Assembly (NCBI GenBank): GCA_030427885.1
Contig: JAUICM010000002.1
Coordinates: 124,001-188,000 of the forward strand
From: Rhodothermia bacterium
GTDB lineage: Bacteria; Bacteroidota; Rhodothermia; Balneolales; Balneolaceae
Direction: 5' to 3'
Length of the DNA: 64,000 nucleotides
The position numbers were made by a program, and so were the translations under genes. Shown piece by piece: positions 54,092 to 63,615 of this stretch; positions within the stretch are counted from its first letter, which is position 1; the number at the start of each line of letters is the position of its first letter. The notes beneath the pieces are model-generated. The model ran no database searches. It saw only the letters and a program-made list of their open reading frames with translations, and had not been told where the DNA came from.

Positions 54092-55918
54092 TTATGCAGG
54101 CAATCTGTCGTACCAGGTTTTCTTAAGGATCAGGGTTGTAACAATTGCAATTGCAATACTTATCGCCAGCGGAATTCCCTGCATCAAAACCAGATAGATC
54201 GGAAATACAACAAGAGCGGTTTGCCAGATAATGCCAATGAATACATTGAACATGTCTTTTTTGAAATTGCTGTTCTTCACAAAAGAAGGATCTTCTGCTA
54301 CAACTTTCTCGTGTACTGGTCCCCAGAAACCCCATGGACGTACAGATTTATAAAATTTCTTGAGTACTTCTTCATCAACAGGTGGTGAGCTGTAGGTTCC
54401 GATCAGGCAGGCTATTACTGAGATCAACAACATTAATGGAAATGTGTAGGTATCGAGTACACCATCGAATATAAAGCGGAATGTTAGCGCCGGGATCAAT
54501 CCACCTACCATTCCCCAGAAAAATCCATTCCCGTTGAACCTCCACCAGTACCACTTCAGAATATTAGCCGCAACATAGCTACCGTACAGTCCGCCAACGA
54601 TCCATTGCAATACATCATTTACATCTTTGGCAAAGAATCCCAGGATCACACTCAATACGACCATGCCCAAACCTGCCACAATATTCATGGATTGGATCTT
54701 CGCGTTTTCTGCCTTCGGATTTACATATTTGATATAGATATCGTTTACCAGATACGCCTGCGCTGCATTCAGGGTTCCTGCAAAAGTGGACATAAATGCT
54801 GCCAGTAAACCAGCCAGCAGAAGTCCTAAAAATCCTATTGGAACGAATTGATTTATCGCAGACGGCAGGATCTGTTCAAAATCGATTCCCCGACCAGGTA
54901 CCATAAGGTTAAGTTGCTCATAGAAAAGCAATCCCAGTACCGCAAATCCAGCGATCATGAAGTACCTTATCGGCATTAAAATGGCTGAAACAGATCCACT
55001 CATTAAAGCGGCTTCACGCTCTGATTTTGCAGACAGGATCTTCTGCATATCATAGTTCGGTGCCGGGCCAGCCAGACTTACCAGCACCCCTTTAAAGATC
55101 ATCATCATGAACAAAACAGTAAACAGACCAAAACCGTCATCCTTTATTTTTTGATTTACTTCAGGAATAATAGCAGACCAGTCCATATTTAACTCCCATC
55201 CAAAAAACGGACTCAGCCATCCATCAGGAATATCTAATGGATTGTTGGAAAGCGCGGTCATCGCGATTATTCCGATCACAATCCCGGATATAGCCATGAT
55301 ACCATATTGAACCACATCGGCCCAGACAATACTCATCATCCCTCCCATCAATGCATAAAAGATCGCGAAACAGGTAAATATGATTCCGTAGAAATGTGCT
55401 ATGTAGGCTTCGGGAATATCAAAGGGCACAAACTGACTTACGAATTCCCATGGAACAAAGATCATCACAAATTTACCCAGTCCGATAAAACCGTAGGTCA
55501 GGTATCCCAATCCCATGATCAAAGCGAATACGACTACAATGATATGCGATTTTCTGGCTCCTTCTTTATACCCAAAACGGGTACCTATCCATTCCGCTCC
55601 TGTGGAAACATTGGAGCGCCTCAGCCACATTGAGAGAAAAACCATTAAGAAGATCTGGTTGAATACCGGCCATAGCCAGGGCAGCCATATACTCTTAATT
55701 CCATAAACAAACAGGATAGTTACCAACCATACAGTTCCGGATATATCAAACATTCCGGACGCGTTTGAAAGTCCCAGCATATACCATGGCAATTGATTGC
55801 CACCAAGCATATATGAATTCTTGGATTCCTGAGCTTTCTTCTTTAGTGCAAAACCAATTACAACAGTGGTAAGCAGATAGGCCAATACAATTAGTGCATC
55901 TATTAAATGAAGTTTCAT
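54092..55918 (-). CDS. Sodium:solute symporter (SSS family)
   Basis: A 608-residue inner-membrane transporter of about 14-15 helices with the LeuT-like core. The start (LIVLAYLLTTVVIGFALKKK) and the ISGTVWLVTILFVYG and GMMSIVWADVVQYG segments are typical of SSS sugar symporters. It is placed between the GH130/epimerase genes and the T9SS gene. It is therefore the likely uptake system bringing mannobiose or mannosylglucose across the inner membrane with sodium, which is inference from position. A strong terminator upstream (55995-56027) separates it from the T9SS gene. Confidence 0.9.
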   Translation of the reverse strand: MKLHLIDALIVLAYLLTTVVIGFALKKKAQESKNSYMLGGNQLPWYMLGLSNASGMFDISGTVWLVTILFVYGIKSIWLPWLWPVFNQIFLMVFLSMWLRRSNVSTGAEWIGTRFGYKEGARKSHIIVVVFALIMGLGYLTYGFIGLGKFVMIFVPWEFVSQFVPFDIPEAYIAHFYGIIFTCFAIFYALMGGMMSIVWADVVQYGIMAISGIVIGIIAMTALSNNPLDIPDGWLSPFFGWELNMDWSAIIPEVNQKIKDDGFGLFTVLFMMMIFKGVLVSLAGPAPNYDMQKILSAKSEREAALMSGSVSAILMPIRYFMIAGFAVLGLLFYEQLNLMVPGRGIDFEQILPSAINQFVPIGFLGLLLAGLLAAFMSTFAGTLNAAQAYLVNDIYIKYVNPKAENAKIQSMNIVAGLGMVVLSVILGFFAKDVNDVLQWIVGGLYGSYVAANILKWYWWRFNGNGFFWGMVGGLIPALTFRFIFDGVLDTYTFPLMLLISVIACLIGTYSSPPVDEEVLKKFYKSVRPWGFWGPVHEKVVAEDPSFVKNSNFKKDMFNVFIGIIWQTALVVFPIYLVLMQGIPLAISIAIAIVTTLILKKTWYDRLPA

Positions 55919-55994
55919 GATCGGGTTAGTAAGGTGTATTAATGATCCAGTTTTTTGGAAAGAACCCTTTTTTGATTTAGAAACAAAGTGTTTA

Positions 55995-56027
55995 CAAAAA
56001 AAAGGATGGTGGCCTCAGCCACCATCC
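55995..56027 (-). terminator. Strong rho-independent terminator after the T9SS gene
   Basis: A perfect 10-bp stem GGATGGTGGC / GCCACCATCC with a 4-nt loop (56004-56027) is followed on the minus strand by eight T. It sits 25 bp past the stop of the beta-helix gene and should stop or attenuate transcription before the symporter gene. Confidence 0.93.
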
Positions 56028-56052
56028 ATATGAGGAATTATACTTCAACTGA

Positions 56053-58674
56053 TTACTTGATCAGTGTCATCTTACGTTGCAGTGTAAAATCACCTGCTTT
56101 CAATTGATAGAAATACACACCTGAAGCAAGACTTCTTGCATCGAATCGTACTGTGTGTTTCCCTTGAGATCTTCTTCCGTCGATCAACGTTGCTACTTTC
56201 TGACCTAACAGATTGTATACAGTTAACTGCACATTTGCTGAAGCAGGAAGGCTGAAGTTGATATTGGTAGTCGGGTTGAATGGGTTTGGATAGTTTTGAG
56301 TCAACTCAAATCCATTTGGAACTCCTTCTTCTACTTCATTTGCCACACCTGTAACAAGGAAATATGAAACGTTATCCAGACCAACACCACCACTTACACT
56401 GCTGATCTTAACTTCATTATCTCCACTTTCGAGTCCAATATAATTACTACTTACAGAAGTGAATGCTCCTTCTGTTCCGGTAAGTGTAACCGTTCCCGAA
56501 GACTCACCATTAATGGTAAGTTCAACATCCGAATCATCTCCTCCATTTTTGTACAATAGAGAGAGTAGATAAGTGCCGCCTTCTTCTGCAGGTAAGTTAA
56601 GAGTAACACTGCTACCAGCATTCAGAAGATCTACGTGATAGAACCCGCTTGAGGCTGCCGGATCAGAATCATTCACCTGCTGAAATAAGGCTTGTCCGAC
56701 AAGAATGGCATCATTAGCGCGCAGAGTATCTATGGCTGTTTCGCCGTCAAAAATGATCACATCACCAAATACCATCCATCCCCAATCTTTATTGATCGTG
56801 AGAGTATTTTCTCCAGCTACCACCGTACCGGTAGCGTCTGTTGCCAGATAAGGAAGATATTCATCGATAGTTGTATCGGCAGCAAACCACATTCCCCAGC
56901 TATAGTCCGGGTTAACGTTGTCATTTATAAGAGCTGTCTCGTTCAATGCTATAGTATTACCTTTTTCACCACAGCAAGAGATATCGTATAGAAAACGGAA
57001 GGTATAATCACCCGCAGACTCCATATCAAAAGTCCAAGTAATGGCATCGCCGCTTCCGGTTCCTTCCTGAAGAAAGATCTCGAGAGGATAGTTATATACG
57101 ATCGCTTCAGCTCCTCCATCAAGTGTTCCGCTTTCAGCCTCAATGGTACCGATCACTTCAGTTGTAATCTCAACACCGGCCAGATCCTTAATTGCAGACA
57201 TGTAGCTGGCTTTGTTAGACTCCCAATCAGCCCTTGCACCGTCGTGGTAATTCAGGTTACCCAGTGGCAAGCCATCGGTACCGGCAGTCAGGTAAGTCGA
57301 ATTATCATATGAGAAATCACCCGGATTTAAGAATTCAGGTAGTATGCCCTGTACGCTATAGCTTGAAGGTTCCGGATTCCGACCTGGATCCCAAGACCAA
57401 TCAGTAAATGGAGATTGGCGAGCTTCACGTAGATCACGAATATTTGCAATCATTTTTGGAACTAAGTCCTCCAGTGGGATCTCAGTTGCAGCAAAATCTG
57501 AACCCAGATCCGGAGCTGTATGATACACTGCAATGTTTGGATCGGTTCCAACCCAATTATCACCTCTGTAAAGGCTACCTAGTCCACCTTCTACATTAAA
57601 CGTGTTAAACATAGAATCTGTCAATGCATTAAAAACCGGCTGAGCATTAATAGAATCAGAATAATATGTTGTTAACTGAGGGTCAGTCCAAAATGCGTTA
57701 TTCGAAACTACCATACGCCGTCCGATATCAGTATATCCTACACCTGGCCCAACAGGACCAACTGTAATAAATCCTGTATATGGGTATTCACGGTCCGGAT
57801 TCTGATCTGCAGCACCTTCACCATGCCAATAGGGGTTCACAAACAGGTTGTTTGCCACATAAGCTTCTTTCCAGAAGTTACCAGTATTAAATATACGTCC
57901 AACGTTTATTACTGTATTATGAACAAACCGGGTGTAATTAATTGGACCTGCTTCTGATTGAAGAACTGTCATACCCAGGTTCATATAAGTAGTATTTTCT
58001 ACAATAAGAGTATCAGCACCTGCTTCAAAGCGAATACCACGACCTTCCCATTGCTGGGTTTTATTAATGTGGTTTCTGAACATGCTGTCATAGATATATA
58101 CTTTATTATTTTGGCTGTCAAATCCGAAAAGAGCAAAATCAGTTTGTTCAAAAATACTGTTCTTAACAACGATTCTTGCATTGTCAGCGCTAACTCTGAT
58201 AGGAAGGTAGTTACCTGTACTACCACCATCATGCATACCAGTAACAAAAACCCCATCCAAAGTAAGGTCACCTTGAACGGTCATCAATCGACCTGCTGAT
58301 CCACCAGCTTCATCTGTTTTCAATTGAATTCTTGCTGGTCCAAGATAGTTTTCTGATCCTACTTCAGCTTCTGTCTGAGATCTGATATTCAGATGAAAGC
58401 CCTGGTTTACGATTGCATCAACCGTGAAGTAGGTACCGCCGGTCTCAAGTACGTAAACTCTGTCCGGATGCTTACGGGCCCCGTCAAGGGTATCATTAAG
58501 TATCGTATTACGTAATGCATTATGGTAAGGAATGAAATCCCCGTTGTGATATTCGACCAGACACTCCGCTTCTGTTTCTGAACAGACGGTGAAATCCTGA
58601 GCTACAGTATCTAGAGGGATTAATCCAAGCCCCATTACCAATATGGCTAAAAGGAGTTTGTAGTTGTATCTCAT
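56053..58674 (-). CDS. Large secreted beta-helix protein with CBM-like modules and T9SS sorting domain
   Basis: An 873-residue protein from the ATG at 58674, supported by a GGAGAT ribosome site 6 bp before it; an earlier TTG is less likely. The order is: signal peptide (1-25, ending TVA-Q), right-handed parallel beta-helix (about 35-400, repeated N-rich strands such as NARIVVKNSIFEQTDFALFG), and a spacer. A first CBM6/35-like module comes next (about 505-640, IEAESGTLDGGAEAI), then a second (about 645-770, YHVDLLNAGSSVTLNLPAE). A C-terminal type A sorting domain (about 790-873) has NYPNPFNPTT and ASGVYFYQLKAG. It is expected to pass the type IX secretion system to the surface. A lyase-like or binding role toward plant or algal glycan is possible; no catalytic residues were identified. 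Confidence 0.88.
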   Translation of the reverse strand: MRYNYKLLLAILVMGLGLIPLDTVAQDFTVCSETEAECLVEYHNGDFIPYHNALRNTILNDTLDGARKHPDRVYVLETGGTYFTVDAIVNQGFHLNIRSQTEAEVGSENYLGPARIQLKTDEAGGSAGRLMTVQGDLTLDGVFVTGMHDGGSTGNYLPIRVSADNARIVVKNSIFEQTDFALFGFDSQNNKVYIYDSMFRNHINKTQQWEGRGIRFEAGADTLIVENTTYMNLGMTVLQSEAGPINYTRFVHNTVINVGRIFNTGNFWKEAYVANNLFVNPYWHGEGAADQNPDREYPYTGFITVGPVGPGVGYTDIGRRMVVSNNAFWTDPQLTTYYSDSINAQPVFNALTDSMFNTFNVEGGLGSLYRGDNWVGTDPNIAVYHTAPDLGSDFAATEIPLEDLVPKMIANIRDLREARQSPFTDWSWDPGRNPEPSSYSVQGILPEFLNPGDFSYDNSTYLTAGTDGLPLGNLNYHDGARADWESNKASYMSAIKDLAGVEITTEVIGTIEAESGTLDGGAEAIVYNYPLEIFLQEGTGSGDAITWTFDMESAGDYTFRFLYDISCCGEKGNTIALNETALINDNVNPDYSWGMWFAADTTIDEYLPYLATDATGTVVAGENTLTINKDWGWMVFGDVIIFDGETAIDTLRANDAILVGQALFQQVNDSDPAASSGFYHVDLLNAGSSVTLNLPAEEGGTYLLSLLYKNGGDDSDVELTINGESSGTVTLTGTEGAFTSVSSNYIGLESGDNEVKISSVSGGVGLDNVSYFLVTGVANEVEEGVPNGFELTQNYPNPFNPTTNINFSLPASANVQLTVYNLLGQKVATLIDGRRSQGKHTVRFDARSLASGVYFYQLKAGDFTLQRKMTLIK

Positions 58675-58774
58675 GTTTATCTCCAAACTTAATTATGGTT
58701 TGTTTTGGTTTATTCTTTTGCCGGTATATCCTGTCTGAAATAACACAACAGAATAAACTCCGACTAAAAATTTC

Positions 58775-61700
58775 TTAGAATCTCAATCTCACTCCGAGAT
58801 CCATTGTAAATCCGTAATATTGAACAAAGGTGGTGCTTCCAAAGCCTTTTGATCTGTCGCCTCCACTTTCTCCAATGATATTCCTGTCCGGTCTGCTGGT
58901 CAGGTTGCTGAAGTTCCCAAACACCTCGATCATGTTATTGATCCGCTGCTTTACTGTCAGATCCCATCTTTGATATTCGGCTGAATAACTATCTGTTACT
59001 GGTGTACTCACATATCTGTAGCCGGTAAATCTGTCGCCCTGGTAGAGGTACGAAATGCGAGCTGAAAATCCTTTGAAATCATAGCCAAGCGTTACATTCA
59101 TCAAATTCGCAGGCTGATCATAGGCTCTTCCACTTCTTGTAGAATCGGTATACACTTCAACCGTTTCCTGGAACGGAGTCCCGCATCTGGAAATACATAC
59201 TACATCTCCGGTTTTAATAGATTGCTGATAGGTAGTCTCAGAAAACATTCTGGTATAATTGATACTCAAAACCAGACCTTTCAAAAACGAAGGCAAGTAC
59301 CAGAAGTTAGTCTGCCAGTCGAGTTCTATTCCTCTCACTTTAGTATCAAAAGGAGCATTGATATAGGTTTGCAAGGTTGGGGACCCATTCAACCAGGTTC
59401 TAGTGTCGGTGTTAGGAATGTTAAACGCATCGACCTCGGCTGCAGTTAGTGTATCAACTCCCCTGATTATATGCCTTTCCGTCCAGATAGGGAGGTCTTT
59501 GATCGTTTTATGGAAAGCAGATACCGTGATTAGACCCACATGGTTCTGGAATACCGATACCGACAAATCATAGCTTGAAGATTCTGCTGGTTTCAGATTT
59601 GAGTTATTAGCGGTAATGGTAGTTGATAACGCATTATAACTGGATCTTGGGATATATTGCGTAAAATTCGGTCTTGAAAGCGTTTCGGTATAGGCCATCC
59701 TTACTTTCAACCAATCAATAGGATCGACCTGTAAATGTACCATTGGCAATATGAAGTCATAATTGCGCTTAACATTCAGAGTATCAAGAAAAGAGATCGA
59801 AGGGCCTGTTCCGGTTTCTATCAACTCAAAAGTTTCCGTTGAGAATCTGGAGTAATCATTTTCCCACCTGATACCTGGGATAAAAGTGATCTTATCACCA
59901 ATTTTTATCTCCGACATCACATATACAGCATTGTACTGCTCTTCACCCTCATAGTCGTTTCCTCGCGAACTGTTGTAGTCTTCCAATAGTCCCGGACGAC
60001 CATCGAGAGTACAATTTTCGGTAGCATTGATAAATTTCTTCATGTCTTCAATGCTTGGTGTATAACCGATTGGAAAACCGTCTCCACCCTCTCCCGTTAG
60101 AAAATTATTTCTTTCGTAACCCGTATCGAAATAGTAGATCGGAATATATGGATCTGGAGTATTAGCCGAATTTACTACTAGTTCATCATATAGATTATAT
60201 CCATTTAGAGATCCGGTTTGATCATAAATACATTTCAGAAACTGACCTGCATTATTTGGAACTCCGGTTGTTTCGTTGATGTCTGGCTGTAGATATGCCC
60301 ATGACCCACGGCTGTATGTTTGCTGATCGTTGGTACGATCAAGCCACCTCATTTTACCTCCAATTTTCAGGTAACCATTTATGGAAGCGTTAAGATCGAA
60401 TGGAAAGGTCAGGTTTAACTGAACTCCGTAATTGGATTCATCTTTCTTCGTACTGTTAAAATTAGTGGTTCCAAGGATATTGGTTGAAGAATCAGGTCTA
60501 ACATATGGCAATACATCCAGAGGTTGTGCTCCAAGTGTATCGGATGGCCATAGCGGAGCCCCTTCTGAGTCTTTGATCAATACATCCGAAGCAGACTCAT
60601 GTCTGAAGCTTGCAAGGAAATTTCTTGGCGCTTCAGAAATATTTCGGGTGTAAGACACACCGGCATCCATTTTAACCCATCCAAAGTTCTGCTCTGTACT
60701 TATACCTGTGGTGAAAACGGAATTTGTGCTTTCGTTGCTGGTAATTTGGTTCCCTGCCCTTCCCCAGGTTTGAATATTGAAAATACTGTTCGTTCTGACT
60801 GTCCCATCATCTTTCAGCCTGTTATAAAAAGAATTAGCTGTGATCTTACCTCTGGGCAGCTTGTAGTCCGATACAAGACTCCAGCCAAGCCTGTTTCTTA
60901 TGTTTTTAGACTCCTGTGCATTCACTGATTCAAGGAATACTGCATCATATTCTTCCGTAACAGGATTTTGATACCGATCATAACTCGCATTCATCTGGTC
61001 AGCGCTACGATCATATTGATCGGCATTCACCGTTGCAATAACACCCAACTTATTATTTAAAAACCGATTACTTACCGTACCTGAGATCTTATAGTTCTCA
61101 TAATACTTTTGAAGCTGAGTATATCCACCCTGAGCAGTCACATCTACCAGCAAACCTTCGGGTGCTTCCCGTAGTTTTAAGTCTACAGAACCTGCTACGG
61201 CGTCGCCATCCATGTCAGCTGTAATTGCTTTTTTCACCTCAATTCCGTCAAGAATACTAGATGATATCAACGCCAGATCAACACTCCGATCATCCCCACC
61301 GGAATTGGGGAGCCGCACTCCATTTACCGTTACAGTACTAAACTTTGGAGAAAGCCCCCTGATCAATACCTTATTTGCTTCTCCACCACTTCTTTGAATA
61401 GCAATACCCGGGAGACGTCCGATAGATTCCGCAGCGTTCACATCCGGTATTTCCTGAATTCTGTCTTTTGAAACTATATTTGAGATCGTATTTGAACTCA
61501 GTTGCTGATTTATTGCCGCAACCTGACCACGAGCCTGGGCAGTAATTGTAACCTCCTCGCCTTGCACCCCTTCCCATTCAAGCTCAATCTCAAGCTCCAA
61601 AGTCTCTCCATCAACAATAACCACAGGAACCTCTTTAGATTGGAAACCCAAATATGAAACAACCAGAATCTGATCTCCGGCGGGGATATTATTTATAACA

Positions 61701-61963
61701 AATTCACCGTCTGCGTTTGTCGCATTCCCTTTCAAAGTTCCTTTAACCAAAATACTTGCCCCGATCAGTGGTACATCAGTACCTGCTTCTGTAACAGTAC
61801 CTGAAACCCTGCCGGCAAAATTAATTCCTGTCGCATTAACACCAAGAAGCGCTTCCAAATTTTCGCCAGTTAAAACAACATCTTTGGCCTGAATAGAAGA
61901 AATGCTCGCTAATAAAAATAGCGTTAGCATTATATGCCTGTTTATACTGATATTAGATTGCAT
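58775..61963 (-). CDS. TonB-dependent outer-membrane receptor (SusC-like) of the mannan locus
   Basis: A 1062-residue receptor. The signal peptide is 1-26 (ending IQA-K). A carboxypeptidase-regulatory-like domain follows (about 50-130, VSGTVTEAGTDVPLIGASILVKGT). The plug is at about 155-275 (IQEIPDVNAAESIGRLPGIAIQ, VLIRGLSPKFSTVTVNG), and the 22-strand barrel ends with the aromatic C terminus LGVRLRF. It imports oligosaccharides across the outer membrane with energy from TonB. No SusD-type gene lies beside it. The divergent ROK regulator and the repeat pair in the gap suggest inducible control. Confidence 0.93.
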   Translation of the reverse strand: MQSNISINRHIMLTLFLLASISSIQAKDVVLTGENLEALLGVNATGINFAGRVSGTVTEAGTDVPLIGASILVKGTLKGNATNADGEFVINNIPAGDQILVVSYLGFQSKEVPVVIVDGETLELEIELEWEGVQGEEVTITAQARGQVAAINQQLSSNTISNIVSKDRIQEIPDVNAAESIGRLPGIAIQRSGGEANKVLIRGLSPKFSTVTVNGVRLPNSGGDDRSVDLALISSSILDGIEVKKAITADMDGDAVAGSVDLKLREAPEGLLVDVTAQGGYTQLQKYYENYKISGTVSNRFLNNKLGVIATVNADQYDRSADQMNASYDRYQNPVTEEYDAVFLESVNAQESKNIRNRLGWSLVSDYKLPRGKITANSFYNRLKDDGTVRTNSIFNIQTWGRAGNQITSNESTNSVFTTGISTEQNFGWVKMDAGVSYTRNISEAPRNFLASFRHESASDVLIKDSEGAPLWPSDTLGAQPLDVLPYVRPDSSTNILGTTNFNSTKKDESNYGVQLNLTFPFDLNASINGYLKIGGKMRWLDRTNDQQTYSRGSWAYLQPDINETTGVPNNAGQFLKCIYDQTGSLNGYNLYDELVVNSANTPDPYIPIYYFDTGYERNNFLTGEGGDGFPIGYTPSIEDMKKFINATENCTLDGRPGLLEDYNSSRGNDYEGEEQYNAVYVMSEIKIGDKITFIPGIRWENDYSRFSTETFELIETGTGPSISFLDTLNVKRNYDFILPMVHLQVDPIDWLKVRMAYTETLSRPNFTQYIPRSSYNALSTTITANNSNLKPAESSSYDLSVSVFQNHVGLITVSAFHKTIKDLPIWTERHIIRGVDTLTAAEVDAFNIPNTDTRTWLNGSPTLQTYINAPFDTKVRGIELDWQTNFWYLPSFLKGLVLSINYTRMFSETTYQQSIKTGDVVCISRCGTPFQETVEVYTDSTRSGRAYDQPANLMNVTLGYDFKGFSARISYLYQGDRFTGYRYVSTPVTDSYSAEYQRWDLTVKQRINNMIEVFGNFSNLTSRPDRNIIGESGGDRSKGFGSTTFVQYYGFTMDLGVRLRF

Positions 61964-62306
61964 AGATAATTTGTTAAAAATTCTGAGTTTCTAACGTTGT
62001 TTATACCGAACTCAAAAAAATGTGGTTAATAACAATTATTTGACGTATTGCTAATGAATTAGTCAATTCTATTTACTAATCATAGATTAATCAATTCATT
62101 TTACTAAACCAAATATATTTCATGGAATCGCTTCTTGTTTTTTGAGATTTATTGAAACACTTTAATCAAAATGATTTAAGGTTTTTTGACTAGCGATAAT
62201 TAACTTCTGCGGGGTAATTCATTAACAGTGAGCCTTTTATTCGATTTATAAAATTAACCTTACACCGAAAAAGGATTTAAAAATTTATAGACCAGGGAAA
62301 GACGGA
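61964..62306. promoter_or_regulatory. Divergent control region between the receptor and ROK genes
   Basis: A 343-bp AT-rich, gene-free region. It contains two 22-bp direct repeats (62059-62080 and 62087-62108; 18 of 22 bases equal, starts 28 bp apart). The first reads TTAGT-N11-ACTAA (a dyad) and the second TTAAT-N11-ACTAA. They lie 96-145 bp upstream of the receptor start and about 200-250 bp upstream of the ROK start. AT-rich dyads of this kind suit ROK-family repressors, so I take them as candidate operators. No clear promoter consensus was assigned. Confidence 0.55.
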
Positions 62307-63524
62307 ATGCTTACCGGAACGAATTTAACTTATACCAAGGCCTACAATTTTCGCATCGTTTTTGAAACTATTCGATTGCAAGGACCTATTTCAAGAGCGG
62401 ACATTGCGAGAAGAACAAGTCTGACAGCCCAAACGGTTTCTAACATTGTAAGCAGGTTACTGGAACGTCAATTTGTACAGGAAGGAAAGAAACTCCAAAA
62501 GAAAAGAGGGGCTCCATCCACCACTCTTCAGGTTAACCCGGAAGGTGCTTTTTCCATTGGACTGGATTTCAACCGGGACCATCTTACCGGGATCTTAGTT
62601 GATCTTGCTGGTTCTGTAAAGCGAAAAATATTTTATGAAGTTGACTCACCTTCTCCTGATGAAGCTATAGACCTTATGGTTTCAACGATACGGCAATTGT
62701 CTTCGGCATCAGATCTTAAGAATTCTCATTTTTCTGGAGTGGGCGTTGGCCTACCAGGACCTCTTGAGATCAACAGTAATAATGAGGTATCAAATTTCAT
62801 TAACCCTACTGCTTTCCCAAACTGGAAAAATGTTCCTATAGGCAGTATGCTCAAAAAGCATACTGAAGTACCCATCTTTATTGAAAATAATGCCAGTGCC
62901 GCTACTATAGGTGAGCGTTGGTATGGAGCAGGCCGAAATATTTCGAATTTCCTGTACACCTTTTTTGGTGCTGGTCTCGGAGGCGGACTTGTATTGAACG
63001 GAAGCATTTATGAGGGGCAGTATCGTAATGCCGGTGAGCTAGGATATTTTCCCTTCATTAATGAAAAGAGCCCATTAAGCAATTCCAGCCAACCTCATAT
63101 TGGAGAGCACTACAACTTAAACAGATTGTATAAGTGGCTTTCTGAATTTGATATAACTGTTCACCGCCCTGAAGATCTTGAGACTTTATTCAATGATGGC
63201 AATCCTAAATTTATGGAGTGGCTAGATCAGGCTAAACAATATTTATTACCCGTTTTTCTGGCTGCTGAATATATGATGGATATTGAAGTGATCATTCTTG
63301 GAGGGCGTCTACCACAAGTGATCATTGAAGATATTGCAAATGACCTTCCGAGACTTATGGAGGGGATAAGGGTGGATATAAAGAAGAATGTACCCAAATT
63401 TCAGTGTGGTACGGCTGGAGCAGACTCAGCTGCTCTGGGAGCAGCAACCCTTCCCATGTTCGATCTTTTTGCAGCGCAAACTGATGTTTTAATTAAGAAC
63501 AACTCTTTATCTAATGGCGACTAA
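62307..63524 (+). CDS. ROK-family transcriptional regulator
   Basis: A 405-residue regulator. The winged-helix DNA-binding domain (about 15-75) has GPISRADIARRTSLTAQTVSNIVSRL. It is followed by a sugar-kinase-like ROK fold (about 80-395) with SIGLDFNRDHLTGILVDL, GVGLPGPLE, IFIENNASAATIGERWYGAG and GAGLGGGLVLNG. The usual zinc-binding CxCGxxGC motif is absent: the corresponding segment after NAGELGYFPF contains no cysteines. It is probably a repressor relieved by a mannan-derived sugar, acting on the divergent receptor operon. The start has a GGGAAAGACGG-like ribosome site. Confidence 0.93.
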   Translation: MLTGTNLTYTKAYNFRIVFETIRLQGPISRADIARRTSLTAQTVSNIVSRLLERQFVQEGKKLQKKRGAPSTTLQVNPEGAFSIGLDFNRDHLTGILVDLAGSVKRKIFYEVDSPSPDEAIDLMVSTIRQLSSASDLKNSHFSGVGVGLPGPLEINSNNEVSNFINPTAFPNWKNVPIGSMLKKHTEVPIFIENNASAATIGERWYGAGRNISNFLYTFFGAGLGGGLVLNGSIYEGQYRNAGELGYFPFINEKSPLSNSSQPHIGEHYNLNRLYKWLSEFDITVHRPEDLETLFNDGNPKFMEWLDQAKQYLLPVFLAAEYMMDIEVIILGGRLPQVIIEDIANDLPRLMEGIRVDIKKNVPKFQCGTAGADSAALGAATLPMFDLFAAQTDVLIKNNSLSNGD

Positions 63525-63553
63525 GTCATTTATTCTCTTTGTTAAATAAAAGA

Positions 63554-63579
63554 ACCTGACCCCCTTCCGGAGATCAGGT
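63554..63579. terminator. Possible bidirectional terminator
   Basis: ACCTGA at 63554 and TCAGGT at 63574 form a short stem with an imperfect C/G-rich interior. TTCTTTTATTT follows on the minus strand and ACATTTT on the plus strand. It lies between the convergent ROK gene and the next T9SS gene; the stem is weak, so this is tentative. Confidence 0.45.
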
Positions 63580-63615
63580 ACATTTTAAGTATAAGACATC
63601 GTCAATTTCGCGATC

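Noticed and set aside
56053-58674. Calling the beta-helix protein an alginate or chondroitin lyase
   Set aside because: The fold is suggestive but catalytic Lys/Arg or Asn/His residues of those families could not be located, so only the architecture is reported.
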